Positions 46,301-59,132 are shown, counted from the stretch's first letter. The stretch is 64,000 bases of DNA from Anseranas semipalmata (GCA_013399115.1 VXAA01003142.1:62001-126000); one strand, 5' to 3'. Numbers and translations: made by a program. The notes: generated by a model not told the origin, from the sequence alone.

Positions 46301-49300
46301 CAGCTTCCCTCCTGCACCTTCAGTGGTGAGGACAGACACTTTATGGACAGACCCGGAGGCCTCAGATCATTGTAGGGACATAGCATTCGGAGCTCAGTTG
46401 GGACATAAAACATGAGAGACATTGGGCATGTTTAGTTCAGCTGGGGTCCTCAGAGATTTTAGCTGACATAGTCTAACAGTGGCCACTGAGGATCCACAGG
46501 TACACATGCTACTGAGTCTGATAACTTTGGTGAACATGGGCAACTTATCAGCAGACTATCAAGGTTAAATTGATCTTGATACGGATATTCTTATAAGGGC
46601 AGTATATGACCTCAGCACTAGGGTGGCCACCGGAAAAAAAGCAAGACCCTCATTCGAGGCACAGAGGATCTGGAGCTGCTGAGCAAAGAGATGTAAGAAT
46701 TTTTACAAAATGGCTGACACTGTATTCTTTTCCCAATTTATAAACAGACAAAATATTTTTACTGAGGGTCTCATAATAATCCTCTCTGAAACACACAATG
46801 AAAGCAGCTGTCTGGATGGTTAATTTTGACAAACAGCTACATGAAAGCATGATCTTATAAAGGCAAGTCCTGAAAGGAAGTACCTGTAAGTCTCCAAAGT
46901 ATACAGGTAGAGAGAGAAGATCAGGTCTTTAAAGATATTTAAGCACCTGGCTCCAGTAGGAGTCATGCCTCTAACTGCCTGAGCGTCACACCCCTTGTGG
47001 TCAGGCAGACCATGATGCTGTGCTGCATTTCATTTCCTCTTGCAGATGTCAGCATGTGCCCATCCTGCCCACAGTTGGATCCCCACAGTTCAAGCCCTGA
47101 GATTTCCCTAAGCAGAAACTGCCAACTATCTAACACATATCAAATTCAGGCTTGTTTTCTGAGATATAGCCAGACATCCACAAGGGATAAGGCTGAAACC
47201 ACCAAACCCATTTTACACGTGACCTGAGCCAGAATCCAGTTCTCCAGAGGCAAAAGGCTAGTAAATTAACCTACTGTGTCACCTAACCCTTCACTATTGA
47301 TTAGTAATTATTCTTTTCGAATGAAACAAGGACATAGGACATAAGGTCATCTACAGTATATCCTGAGAAAAGCCAATGTTTCCCTACGCCCTTCCATCAA
47401 TCACTGTTGAGCACTGACTTGAAAGAAGAAAGTTCTCATTGAAATACAATTAAAAAAGGAATATAACTCAGTCTTCATAAACCAGGAAGAGCTCGTGGAT
47501 GTGAGCAAGTTCTGAGGCAGTCGTGACAGGCACAACTATGGTCAATATCTCTTAAGCTTGATGAAGCATTTGGATAATTTGATAAAGGAATTGATCAATG
47601 AATAAACAAAACAACCAGGGACCAGTGGATATCAATGATACTAATTTTCAGCTTGAAATTCTTCCATACTGTCTCCCTTTGGCCATACTGGCCTCCCTTC
47701 TCCCTTTGATATCTCACCGTTTCTCTTCCCATTTTATCTTTTTCTACATCTGATTAGCCTTTAACTAATTGACTGAAAACATGCTGTTCATAGTAATGCA
47801 CTGACTGAATTATTTTACTACCTAAAAAACACTCTGCCTTCTTTGAAGGTAAAAGAACCTATGAGAAAAGAAATATGTCTATGTCCTTTAAGGACAAAGC
47901 ACCTACAATTTTTGAGTGAACTGGTGGACCTGTGTCCTGTCCCCTGTGATAACCAATGATGTATTCACCAGAAGATTGACCAAGACTCTATAACTAGCAA
48001 ATAGAACAGGTGGAACCATGCTCTCAGATTCGAATTTCCAGAAATTTTTGCTGAATCTAAATCTAAACTATGTTCCACATTTTGAAAATGGGACTTACAA
48101 TGGGCTGGTTTTAATCCTAGATCCCAGGTCACAGGCGCAATTTCAGACACTAGAAATTCATTTTCATTTCACCTATCATAAACCCGAGCTTTTGTGCAGT
48201 AACATAAAGGAAGTCCAGGTATAAATTCTGAGCATACAGAAATATCTAAGTCTATAGGACGTTTTTTCTGCAACATAGATGATTGGAGGTTTCCATGAGG
48301 AGTTAGTATTACCACTTTATTTCAACAAAATAAGAATGGGAGTTAGTCATTAAGTCATCACACTTTCCCCAACATATTGAAGGGTACTGCTTCAGTTCAT
48401 GCTAAAATCCATGATTAGTTTTCAATTTCTTTGACTTCAGAGTACACATGACAGTCTCACACCTAAGTTACATGATTGCATATGGAGCATGGGAAATGCA
48501 GTACACAATGTTCTCAATTCATTAATACCATAAGTATATAGTAGCAAATGTAGCACACAGAGTCAAATGTATATTTGGATTATATCCTGTCAGTCAGTAT
48601 ATTTCTAAGGTAGTGAAACCTGTTCACTGGTTCATGATGTTTTTATGCTCTAATATCTTAAATATGTATGAAGCCCATTTTATCCAAATTCATGTTTGAC
48701 ATGTAAAAAATAGAAGAATTTAAATTTCAGCATTTTGCCTAAAGCCACAAGATAAAGGTATTTTAGAGTTACAGTTATCATACCACTCAGTTTGGTGGAG
48801 TTTCTGGTTTTTGGTAGAGCAGAAATCTCAAAACGGGTATTAACCTTATATACTATATACGTTGGATCTAATTCTTAGGTCCATCTTGGCCTACTGCTAG
48901 CAAAACATTTACCTAAAAAGCAAACCAAGAACTGACCTAAAAGAAGAACCTAGCCCAAAGTGTAGCCAGGCTACATGTGCAAGAAGAGAGAAGTTTATCA
49001 TTCTCTAGGGTGAAAGCAGAGAGCAAAGCCACCCAGCACAGCAGTCTGCTTGGCTCAAGTGAAAACAGCCCCCCTTTTTCTTTCTTTTAATGTGTTCCGT
49101 ATTTAACTTTATATCACCTTTTATATATATTCTTCTTTCTAATTACAAATATTATTCTTTTTTATTCCTTAATATTATCTAGCTCTACTGTTCTATAGGT
49201 AAGAAAAATTGATGCCATCACACCTTTCTCTACATATCTCAACACTATGTTCTGTAGCCTCTTCTGTGTAGCATTTAAAAGATATGGTACACAGAGATTA

Positions 49301-50383
49301 AAAAGATATGTCCACATCCTTCTAATCAACTGATTCAGCCACATACTCTTCTCTTTTTGATATCCTTTCAGCAGCTTCTTCCTATCCATTTTTCCCAATA
49401 CAAGGTATTTCATTTCACTTCTCAAGACTCTTCATTACCATCCTTGAGTCTGAATGCTTCTCCCAAGCTTCCCCTCAAATTTGGATGGAGTCACGGACAC
49501 CCAGAAGCTCTCATTCCAGCTCATCTTTAAAAATGTCTTTTTCCTACAAAAGCATTTTAGGAGTTAATTTGCTGGTACACTGAAATAATGATTCACAGCA
49601 ATACAGTATCATTCCTTTCTTTTCTTCTTTCACCTCATCTTTCTAGATAAGCACGTTATCCTTGCTGATATTTATATTGTGCACTGCCTAGTGTATCTGG
49701 CTCTGACTTGTGGCTCCTGTGGTATACACCAACACATACAAAAATAATGATGCTGGCAACTTTTCCACCCAATCACTGAGGGTGATTCAAATGTATGAAA
49801 AAGAGTACCTCTCTTCTCTCTTTTGCTTATTTCCACAATTGGCTATTAATGTATCACATCTTTCGTAGTCTGACCAAGATAATATAAAATTCAACCATCC
49901 TTCCCTCACAGTCTTCCCATTTTCAATATTTAATAGTTTGTCTGCTTTCCTTCAGTAGTATTTTTGACCAATGTAAGCTTTATCATATAATTTCTTATGG
50001 AAAGTATTTAGGCCAACAGTTTTGATGTCTCAAAGCTAGACATTCAAATGCTTTCCCAGCCTGATGTATGACCTCTTTCCTCTGGCATTGGCTCAACGTA
50101 TGTTGGAAAGACACTTTCAGTTTCTCTGCTCATTGAACTTGGAGCAATCCTAAAATCTCCTCAGTCCACAGCCTTTGTGGAATTTTGTCATTACCATGAT
50201 ACCCCCTTCAAAGATACAGTGTTGATTCGTGCTTCTGCCGTTAAAGTGCAAAGATTTCTGTTTTACTTGGCGATAACATTTATAGTGAGCCACACATTTC
50301 CTTTTTTTTTCTAAAAAAAAAAAAAGTACTGTCAAATCAGGGAGATGGACATGAGAAGAAACTGAGAATTAATTTCTTCAAAA
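43302..50383. other. Non-coding DNA, no gene recognised
   Basis: About 7 kb of unique DNA. A weak MIR-like core in reverse orientation is visible at 45990-46050 ('gtccatcttacagctgagga'). A two-copy 10-mer lies near 46042-46061. The block 44930-45300 is AT-rich and contains a perfect 14-base palindrome, TACTTTCGAAAGTA, at 45111-45124. Frames on both strands are short and overlapping. A 13-A run lies at 50313-50325. Confidence 0.55.
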
Positions 50384-50425
50384 ATTCTTCCTAACATTTT
50401 AAATATTCCTCCTAACATTTTTACA
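50384..50425. repeat. Tandem duplication of a 21-base unit
   Basis: The first copy starts 'attcttcctaacatttt' at 50384 and the second 'attcctcctaacatttt' at 50405. They differ by a few substitutions. Confidence 0.8.
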
Positions 50426-52630
50426 TTACTTGAAAACTGATGTTAGATATTTATATTTCATCATAGTGATAAGTAAGCTATGAGAATAAACACATGACAC
50501 AGTGTGAAAAGGGATTGATAATGAGATACGGGTTAATAGGCAGGAAATCTTTTGGCTGCAGATGAAACCGGACTGCTGTTCTTTGTTGCTGTAAAAGAAT
50601 GACTGAACAACATGAATTTGATTGTGTCTCCAAACAATTCCTAATGAACAAGTATAAAGATCACCAATAATGAAAAGAGCAATTAATTTCATCTGAGAGT
50701 GTAAGCAGATAGTGGACATGAAGAGCAAATTGAAACTAGACAGTTGCTCCAAACTGAGACCACAATATTAGCAGAGCATTGTGAAGACCTTTTTACTGCT
50801 CACTCTCATGCTTTCTTTCAGCAAACAGATGTTCTAGAATTGTAAATCCTGTACATCTCATGAATGCTAACATCCTCTGGAAAAATAAATATTTTGCTAG
50901 ACTTGGATAACAAAGAAGTTTACTTTTTAAAAAAGGAATTTTGCAGCCAGCGAATTTACTAAATCTAATAGTTCCCTGCAATGCCAAAATTTCTATTTTT
51001 TTTTTTAAGATAAAGCCTGCAATATTAACATAAAAATGTCAGTGGCTGAGTATGTAAAATGACTTTCTCTTAGAATTCTTTTTCTAAATATGCATATCTG
51101 TACCAGAACCCTAATGGCTCCAACACTATGGATTGACATCATACAAGAGACCACAATTATGCCAGAGCAGCCACTTCACTCAGGGAAGGGCAAAGTAGAT
51201 ATTTTTGAATGTACAAGTTGAGTGAGCAGCCTGTCATATGCATGACTCATTTCAATGGCAGGTTTTTTCCCCTCTGGCAGTGGTGGTTTCAATGTATCAG
51301 CCACCAGGAAAGGACATTGTTCTGGAAGGCTTAGCACAAAAGGATTAAAATGCAGCCACAAAAGATTTCAAGTAACATTAAGTATGTGATATAAAGCCAC
51401 AAAAGCAACAGAATTCAGGAGTAAGTCAATTCTAATTGACATGCGTCCCTTAACTTATGTGAGATACTGCTTGCTGCACTTGCAGGAAGTTATTAAAACC
51501 ATTTAACAATATATTTGTCATGATGACAGCCAGAACAAGGAGCACAGTCAATTAAAACAAGGGATAGATAAATTAAAAAATGATGGAAGCTAATTCAGTT
51601 CAGAGATGTAATCAAAAGTTCAAGTGATTATGTAAACCTTTGTGGTTCACTTGTTTGAATGTCAGTCTCACAGTGACAAGCTGAAGGGACCCCACAAAGG
51701 ACCGCAATTCTCCCACCTGGCTGCCTACAGTGAGTCCCCTAACTCAAACACACACCTCTGCAGAGAGGTGATTTTCTGTATAGAAATCATAGTCGCTGCT
51801 TACCCTGCTAAAATCACTGGGAGCTGCAGGTGGTTAAAACTTTTGCGAAAGTATGAAGTCTGTAGGAGTTTGACTTCTGAAAATTTTGTTTGTGGATATA
51901 ACATTTGGTCTTGGTGAAAACAAATCATATTTGGTATAGAGGTACACATTATTATTTAAAAAGAGAAATGAGGGGAGAGAACCCTGAAATTTGGACTATA
52001 AGGTTTGGAAACCTCTTCAATAACAAAGTGAGAATCTCTTCAAAAATTTCCAAAACAGAGAGTGGAGGAAGGGAGGGGAGGAGCAAAGTGAAAACAATAT
52101 ATATCAGGTACTCTCCTTGTTTTGCACGAAAAATGGCTTGTTAAAATAGATTTAAAACTATGTTGTAAGGAAAGCAGATTTGGGGTGAATTTTGGTGGGG
52201 TCTGCAAATCCAAGAGTGGAATTCTACAATTTGCCATCCCCAACAGTCAGGTGGGATGTGGTCTAGTAAACATTTTATGCTGTGAGACCCAGAGTTATTT
52301 ATACAAAAGACAGAGACAGACCAAAGCTCCTTCCTCTTTGTCTAGAAGCCATCCAGCCACATTAACATAGCACCAGGCTCCAGCTAAGGTACTGATCTAA
52401 CACTGTCTCTGGCACATTAGAGCCCAAGCGCAGTTAGCACAGCTCTGTTTCCATCTGCCCACGTAGAGTAACCACCCAAGTCATGAAATACAATTCTTTT
52501 CCATGTTTTGATAACAAAATATTTTGTAACTTTGATTAAAGATTGTCTCCTCTTAATATCACTGTCTTCTCTGTCTTTTATTTCTTGATTTTTACTACTT
52601 CGGTGGCATATTTTCCAACATATCTTTTAT
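50426..52630. other. Non-coding DNA, no gene recognised
   Basis: Unique DNA. Short minus-strand frames at 50426-50752 and 50793-50987 and plus-strand frames at 51642-52370 have no domain. An AP-1-like TGACTCA occurs at about 51244, and an inverted TGTCAT-G-ATGACA near 51517. Neither has supporting context. Confidence 0.55.
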
Positions 52631-52634
52631 TATA

Positions 52635-52690
52635 TGTGTACAGCACCTAACACAGTAAGGGACTGATGTTCATTTAGGCACACCAGGAAG
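52635..52690 (+). mobile_element. Possible ancient SINE/LINE tail
   Basis: 'tgtgtacagcacctaacaca' followed by 'gtaagggactgatgttcatt' resembles the common sauropsid repeat end 'tacagcacctagcacaatggggccctgat…'. This rests on memory of the family; the name is uncertain. Confidence 0.4.
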
Positions 52691-52795
52691 AGAAATACTA
52701 CTTCTGGTACAAATTATGAGAATATACTCTGACTCATTTCCTGGCACATTGCATCCAAAGGTATGGAACACCTTACCACAAATATAGTACTCAGC

Positions 52796-52905
52796 CTCAT
52801 ATAAGTATCATCTCCACTTTATGTAGGAGCAAGACACAGAGCAGTTACAAAACTTCCCTCAAGGTCATTTGTGAAGTCTCTGCCAAAGTAAGAATAGAGC
52901 ACACA
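52796..52905 (-). mobile_element. MIR-type SINE core
   Basis: 'gtatcatctccactttatgt', 'gacacagagcagttacaaaa', 'cttccctcaaggtcatttgt' and 'gaagtctctgccaaagtaag' follow the reverse MIR core (…tatccccattttacag…gacacagag…gttaagtgacttgcccaaggtcac…gtggcagag…). The order and spacing agree well. The copy is old and inert. Confidence 0.55.
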
Positions 52906-53884
52906 TGATTGCCAGTTTTTACTTTAGCTATATAATGATAATTTCCCTGAGACACAATATCTCTTTATGCATATGTCCTTAGTAATAAAAAATAGGGAAA
53001 AGAAATTCCTCAGATATATATGATGCAGTCTATAAGCAGAAGTCTCTCTAAACAATATGTCTTTCAAATTTTTCCATGAGGCATCAACATCTCTTTAAGG
53101 ACTTTATCATCGTTACTGACACATAATCATTCCTTGCAGGTGGAAAACATTGTGCTGAGAGATAATTGGGATAGTTATTGGATATGACTCCTCATTGGTT
53201 TTAAGGCAGTATTAAGGCATGATTGCATTCTGCTCAAAGAAAAGAATGAATATTCTTTGCATTTATGTCAGATTGAGTGATTTATGGGTACTGTAAGTAC
53301 TGCATTAGATGATAAGGGCTAACATTATCTGATAGGATGCAAGGCAAAGTAAAAACATAGATGCTTTTCCCCCCATAGAGAGCAAAATCTTTTTTGGCTG
53401 AGACACATTTACTATTGGTTTATCTGGGTGGGGTAATTTGACCTCAACTTATATGGAGAAAACTGTCCTCTCAGGGTGTGGTACTCTTGCTAAAGGGAAC
53501 AAATATTTTGAAAATCCCTGTTAACTAAGTGGGCTCATTAAAGAACAAATTCTAGAAATTGTAAATGAGCCCTTTGCTGGCACATTTGTGAGCAATAAAT
53601 TACTCTCACGAATCCTGATTGTGGCAGGCAGCTTAAAAGACTAAGCAAACTCTGGCTCCTCAAACTAGGGCTTGAGCTTGAGAGTATGTGGGAGAAAAGG
53701 GGGGCAGTTGAAGAGGGGACATCCAACAAGAACTCTGACAGGGAAATCCCTGCCCAGATAACTGGAGATGGAAAAATCTCCTACTCAGAGCAGACAAAAT
53801 AATAGCTTTATATAGCTATGAAAGCTATGAGGTAACATCAACTTTTCAATTCTTTGTTCTCCACCATAATATTCCACCTATAGC

Positions 53885-53943
53885 GTCCTGGAAAGGCAGG
53901 AGTCTTTGGAAAGTCTCCTGGAAAGGAGGCAAGTCTTTGCATC
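53885..53943. repeat. Imperfect tandem duplication of about 30 bases
   Basis: 'cctggaaagg' occurs at 53887 and 53917, and 'agtctttg' at 53901 and 53932. The spacer between the two differs by one base, so the unit is 30-31 bases. Confidence 0.75.
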
Positions 53944-54040
53944 AATTTTTTGGTAAGTTACACATGCATGCACTTACTTGTAGACACCCATAGCAAACAC
54001 TTAGCCACATACTTATGCTGTATGTGTAGACTTAGAGATG

Positions 54041-54076
54041 TTTTTTTGTTTGTTTGTTTGTTTGTTTGTTTGTTTT
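54041..54076. repeat. (TTTG)n microsatellite
   Basis: About seven TTTG units flanked by T runs. Confidence 0.9.
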
Positions 54077-54219
54077 CATTTTAATTCTGTCAGAACTAAA
54101 AATGATAAAATAGGTAAAAATATGTGCATGTCATGAACAGCAGGTATAGATGTCAAGAAAATGAGGACAAGGACAGTTCTGTAATGAAGCATGAGCTTTG
54201 TCTTTAATTCTAAACTAGT

Positions 54220-54284
54220 CTGATCCAAAGCCCATTGAAATCAATGCAAGTCTTTACATTAACTTCAGAGGGTTTTGGATCAAG
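54220..54284. repeat. Degenerate palindromic (hairpin) ancient repeat, copy 2
   Basis: The left arm is 'ctgatccaaagcccattgaa' continuing to 54246. The right arm, 54257-54284, contains 'cattaacttcagagg' and 'gttttggatcaag'. Reverse-complementing the right arm gives 'cttgatccaaaaccctctga…', which matches the left arm at most positions. It aligns without gaps to 10024-10086. It is the better preserved of the two hairpin copies. The family is a widespread amniote palindromic element, recalled but not named with certainty. Confidence 0.6.
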
Positions 54285-54548
54285 ACCAATAGCATTCCTG
54301 TTTTTAGGACTCACTGTTTAATTTTAGTAAAACAAAACTGTTTAATTTCCTTTTTTAGAAGAAGAAATTTTACAAGACCAAATGTCAATTGTGTCCATTT
54401 TTGTATTAAAAGCATCTTCACTTGGTACTTTGTCAGTAGAACGGTTAAGTTGTGGTATATTTTTAGGGTCTCATTTGGTGAAAAGGGATGTCAGAAATTA
54501 ACAGCTCCAAAACTTACACCTCATGACATGGAAGCCTCCCAAGAGGGG

Positions 54549-54565
54549 AAAAAAAAAAAAAAAAA
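54549..54565. repeat. Poly-A run of 17 with purine tail
   Basis: Seventeen A followed by GGAAAGAAAGAAAAG-type purine sequence. No element is recognisable upstream of it. Confidence 0.9.
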
Positions 54566-55117
54566 GGAAAGAAAGAAAAGAAACTAGATATAATGTTATT
54601 GCTTGGTGAGGCCTTTGGCTATTGTTCTGTTGTTGCTTTCATGGGATATAGTGTCACTGTGTGCAATACTACAGGCATTTCCAGTCATTGTTTCATATAT
54701 GGAATTCCCATTGAAGTCAACAGCATTATTGCATGAAATTCCATGGCAGGATATGGCTGTAAGAGCAGTGAATTTTATCCTAATGTAACAAGTCAGGTGA
54801 CTGTAAAGTCACCAGTGAGCCAGGTGATGACACCACTGAAGCTGAATTTCCTTTGAAAAAATAAGAAAAACATGAAGATAAAAGACAATGAACCCAGCTC
54901 CCCACTGCTGTTACTCCACAGACAGAGAAACATAGGCAGTGTTTGTAAACTTCTTACTCTTTCAGTCATCTTCTCCCAGCTGCAGCTCCAAGAGTTGAAG
55001 AAGGAAAAGACAGCTCCTCTACTCCAAGTGAAGAAGCTTGCCTGATGACAAAATTCCAGTTTCACCTCCCTCCAGACTAAACCAAGGCTAGTAGCAAAGA
55101 AATCTTGGAACAGTAGT

Positions 55118-55267
55118 CATGGCATCAAGCCTGCCAGAGTTCAAGAAGCATTTGGGCAATGCTCTCAGACATATGGTCTGATTTTTGGGTGGTCCCATGT
55201 GGAGCCAGGAGTTGACCTTGATGATCCTTGTGGGTCCCTTCCACCTCGGGATATTCTATGATTCTAT
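55118..55267 (+). mobile_element. CR1 LINE 3' end fragment
   Basis: 'aagcctgccagagttcaaga', 'atttgggcaatgctctcaga', 'ggtggtcccatgtggagcca', 'ggagttgaccttgatgatcc' and 'ttgtgggtcccttccacctc' are followed by 'gatattctatgattctat', the terminal 8-mer repeat. This is the forward 3' end of an avian CR1, truncated at 5' as usual. It is the longest and best preserved CR1 piece in the window, and the only one in plus orientation. Confidence 0.92.
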
Positions 55268-55710
55268 ATCATGCTGTATATATTCTATTAGGCATGTGTC
55301 TGGCAAAGCAAACCGCACAGACTTTTGAAAGATATAACAGTTGTAAGGTTTTTTACTTATTTTTTTTTAATTTCTGGTCAATATTTTAACGCTGGATCAT
55401 CATGATCTCCAAAAATATGGTTTAATGGTAGCAGTTAGTGTCTCAGCCTAATTCTAAAGTGATTAGCTACCTGTGGTATTGAAAATAAAGCAGTGTCTAC
55501 TTATATATTCTGGGTTCTTAATTCACTTCAGCCCTTAACCATGGGAAAAGGGGCAGCAAGCAAGAAATAAGTCCAGAAAATGCATTCTGTTGTAGAGGAA
55601 AATCTGTCAGCTGCACCAGGAGCATGTGCCGCTGTAAATATTGCAGGGTGTCACAGCCACAGCTTGTGGCCATACATATGGCTGCCTTCCTCAGTGGCCT
55701 CCTGTACTGG

Positions 55711-55750
55711 GTCTACTACACCTACACCTACTACAACCACTACACCTCCA
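55711..55750. repeat. CTACAC-rich imperfect minisatellite
   Basis: Alternating CTACAC, CTACTAC and CCACTAC words. Its threonine-rich translation (TTPTPTTTTTPP) is responsible for the 70-codon frame at 55580-55792. Confidence 0.7.
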
Positions 55751-55952
55751 AAACCAAATGTGTCTAAGCATGTTACTTTTAAGACACCATAGTTTCATGG
55801 ATATTATTTCTTCAAACATTCAACCTTAGGGTTATTTTCAATTTTTCATTATTAGACAGTGCCTGAGGTGATTTTTAAAAGGAAATTCTGATGGAAATGA
55901 TTTTGTCAGTTTTATGAGGTATGGAAGAACGAAGGTTCTATTTTCACTGTTT

Positions 55953-55973
55953 AAAAAAAAAAAAAAAAAAAAA
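55953..55973. repeat. Poly-A run of 21
   Basis: This is the longest fully resolved homopolymer in the window. It lies about 690 bases after the CR1 end, so it is not that element's tail (CR1 has none). Confidence 0.95.
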
Positions 55974-56183
55974 GTGGTAGCACAGCTCCTGCAAAAATGT
56001 CTGATTCTGAGATGTGAAATTTAGCACAGGTCTCTTGTGCTTAGTTCCAGGGTAAAAAATAGATTGTGTGATAATAAACAAGAGAAAAATCATTCTTGTG
56101 CATGCTTTGTAGACAAGTAGCCTGAGGAAAAGTGTTCATGATATCATCCCATGATAAGGAAGAATGCTTTTTAGTCTCTGGAA

Positions 56184-56320
56184 AGTGGATAGAATATTAT
56201 ACTGGTTCTCAGCAAATTTGGATTTTGTTCCTGTTTCTGCCACTGGGCTCATAAGCAACAGTGAGGAAATCACTTTTCACTACTTTGTGTCTGCTTGCAC
56301 AGCTTTAAAATCAGGAAAAC
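56184..56320 (+). mobile_element. MIR SINE, near full-length but diverged
   Basis: 'gtggatagaatattatactg', 'gttcctgtttctgccactgg', 'gaggaaatcacttttcacta' and 'agctttaaaatcaggaaaac' align in order with the MIR head (agtggttagagca…actgg), the box-B/core junction (gttc…ctctgccact), the core (gcaaatcactta) and the end (ctgtaaaatgggg). Both the tRNA-like head and the conserved core are visible, so this is the most complete SINE in the window. It is inactive. Confidence 0.6.
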
Positions 56321-56329
56321 ATGCACTGG

Positions 56330-56356
56330 TTTTTTTTTATTTTATTTTATTTTTTA
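56330..56356. repeat. (TTTTA)n microsatellite
   Basis: T run followed by three TTTTA units, just downstream of the MIR copy. Confidence 0.8.
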
Positions 56357-59090
56357 ACATCTCTCAAACCCCTCAATCAAAGATCTAGAGCAGAGCTAGA
56401 TAGCGTCATTTGTATGCATAGCCTAGGCTAACATGGGATTGAAGCAAAAATGATGATTCTACCACTTTTTTAATAAAAATTCTCCACTGTTCTGTCTGGC
56501 ACAAAATTGTTATGTGTAACAGGACAGAGAAATAACACAGTATTAAGGCAACTTTTCTCAAAACAGCCAATGATTAGGGTACCTCATATTTATGAAGTTC
56601 AATTTAGATGTCTTGTTTTTCATGATTTCTCCAGTGAGAATATGTAACTCCGGCTTGGGAAACACAGAGGGTTGGAAACACTGAAAAATGAAGTCCAAGG
56701 TGTTTCAAGTCAAGTTTTCCAAAATATAAGTAGTTTAATTTTATATTAAAGAAAAAGACTTTAATTGACATTTTAGGAGATTAAATGCTGCTCCATTTAG
56801 GACTACATCAGCCTGCGTATGTATGTGTGCACGCACACCTTTGTATGTATACTTTAATTAATGTTTGGTTCTGTAAAGCATTTAGAAGAAAAAAAAATCT
56901 GATCTCTCAACTACTTTAATTGACATTATCTCATTAAGTTTAGGGATTAATTTTATTCCAAGTGTATGGCAAAAGAGAAGTCAAAAATTTTGACTTCTTG
57001 AGCCCAAGGCAACAAGGGAATTGCCTTTTTCAAGAAACATGGCTGCATGAAACTTTCAAAGTTTATGGAATCTCTCTGGTTTGTATAGCTTTACAAGATC
57101 TGACAAAAGAGTATTGCTTCCAGAAGTGTAACTTCTTAATGTGTTTCCCAGAATTCTTAAAATATTATATGCAGGCAGTAGTGGTCTAAGGGTCACCTGC
57201 ATCCTGCTGGAATAGCCTTACCTATATATGGATAGAAGTAAGTAGCCATGTATATAAGTGTATTTTTTTATCTTATTTCTTTTTTCATGGACTTTTAAGA
57301 CTAACACAAAGTTCTTGAAACATTAAGAATATTTTAGAGCACAAAAGGAGTATACTTTAAAATCTTTAAGTGCTGAGCAAAGCTTTCTGCTTTGTTATTT
57401 ATTAATAATTAGCAGAAAGCACAATATCTTTCTCCTCTTGCCCCTTCATTTTACTGTATGCCTCACAAGGAGAGGATCTCCTTCAAGGAGATCTGAAATT
57501 CTAAGTAATACAAACAAACCTGATCCAGAAGCCTCTTGTCAAGAAAATTCTCCTGATCAGTAGTACAGCTTATATGCTATTTTCATGGATGTAAAGCACA
57601 CGAGATAAATATTTTAAACTGTTACTCCCCAATACTGACCATATGAAACCAATTGATTGTTGCCTATGCATAATTATTCCTTTTTTTTCTAATCTCTGAG
57701 CTATAAAGAACCTATCATGGCTGCCACCCAGACTTTTCAATAATGTTAAAACAAAGCAAAACAAAAGAGTCCTCAAATATTGACTCTGTAATCTATCTCC
57801 CTCCCCCAAGGAAAACTCGCCTGCCATAAAATTCCAATCAGTTGCACACACACAATTATGAAAATATGGGCCTCAAAACTTCATTCAAAAGCCTGATTAC
57901 ACTAAATATAGATCAACATGCAATTTCTTCTTCCTTTCTATTTTTAAATCATGTTTTTGACAAACGTTGAAATGATAATGAGTGGTTTAGATTGTTTTCT
58001 TTCTTTTTTTGCATGGAAGGGTTTGTGGAGGGTTTCATGTTTTTAATAGCTATATATTCTTTATTGCTGCTTTAAAATACTAATAAAAGTGATGAAAAGG
58101 CATGAGAAATCATCACTGATTGCATAGGAATTTACTTAAAATATGATCTTTCCTTCGCCCAGTTATCATCTGTGGTGGTGTTTCCTTACAGAAATGGTAG
58201 AGGGCTAAAAGTTCTTAATAAAAAACACATGCTTTTCTTTACTCCACCACCACACTTGGATGTATTCCCCTGTGGAAAACTACACCAGGTTAACCACTGC
58301 AAGACAGTGTTATGGTAGACCAGATCTGTTTTTAAAAATGCATTCCCAGAAGACTCAGTTTAATACACTGTTTCAGAGAATACCTCTATGAGAGTGTCTT
58401 TTCTCTTCGATAGTCTTACTGTTCATATTTGGAAGCAATCTCTGCTGGTGAAGGGTAGGAACAGAAAATACCATTTTGAGAGAACAGAGAATCAAAAACC
58501 AGAATTACACAGAAATTAAAGAGAAGGAGCATGCATGCGTTCCATTTGGTATTTTTTTTTCTATCTCTGTACATGTAAAGTCATTCTTCCCACTTAACAG
58601 AAGGGAAAATTGATTATTTTCCTTGAAGTATGTAAGAGGCAGTGTTTTGCTGATCCAGACATTGAAATACTGCTGACCTGCAATAACACTGAGGAGCTAT
58701 TATCCACATTTCCAGCCAGTTCTGGAATACAGTGTACCTTCTAGTTAAAAATGCAAAATGTGTTTTTAAGTTGTTGGTTTTTTTAAAGATTATACTAATT
58801 TGAAAAAATATCCCTACACTTAAAATAGAAATTACCACAGAATCAGCGGTATCTCTTAGAAGAAAAAAACGTAAGCAAGATCTTCCCATTCATACATGGT
58901 GTGTTGGAGTCTGCCAGTAACAATCAATTCCACATAAAAATACTTCCTTTCCTTGTTCAGGAGTAGTGACATAGCCTTGTATATTAAGTGGGGGGAATAA
59001 AAGGATCTTAATTCAAAGACAGAAAGAGAGGCCTAGAAGAAGCATTTGGCCTTGCTCTGAAGGAAAGAAATAGTAGGAGCTAAATGAAAT
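56357..59090. other. Non-coding DNA, no gene recognised
   Basis: Unique AT-rich DNA. Frames at 56962-57189 (+), 57570-57851 (-) and 58614-58889 (-) have no recognisable domain or convincing splice context. Confidence 0.55.
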
Positions 59091-59091
59091 A

Positions 59092-59132
<41 letters not shown>
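59091..59132. repeat. (AAT)n microsatellite
   Basis: About 13 perfect AAT units. This is long enough to be polymorphic between individuals. Confidence 0.95.

Noticed and set aside
55580..55792. Threonine/proline-rich frame resembling a mucin-like segment
   Set aside because: The TTPTPTTTT stretch is the translation of the CTACAC minisatellite.
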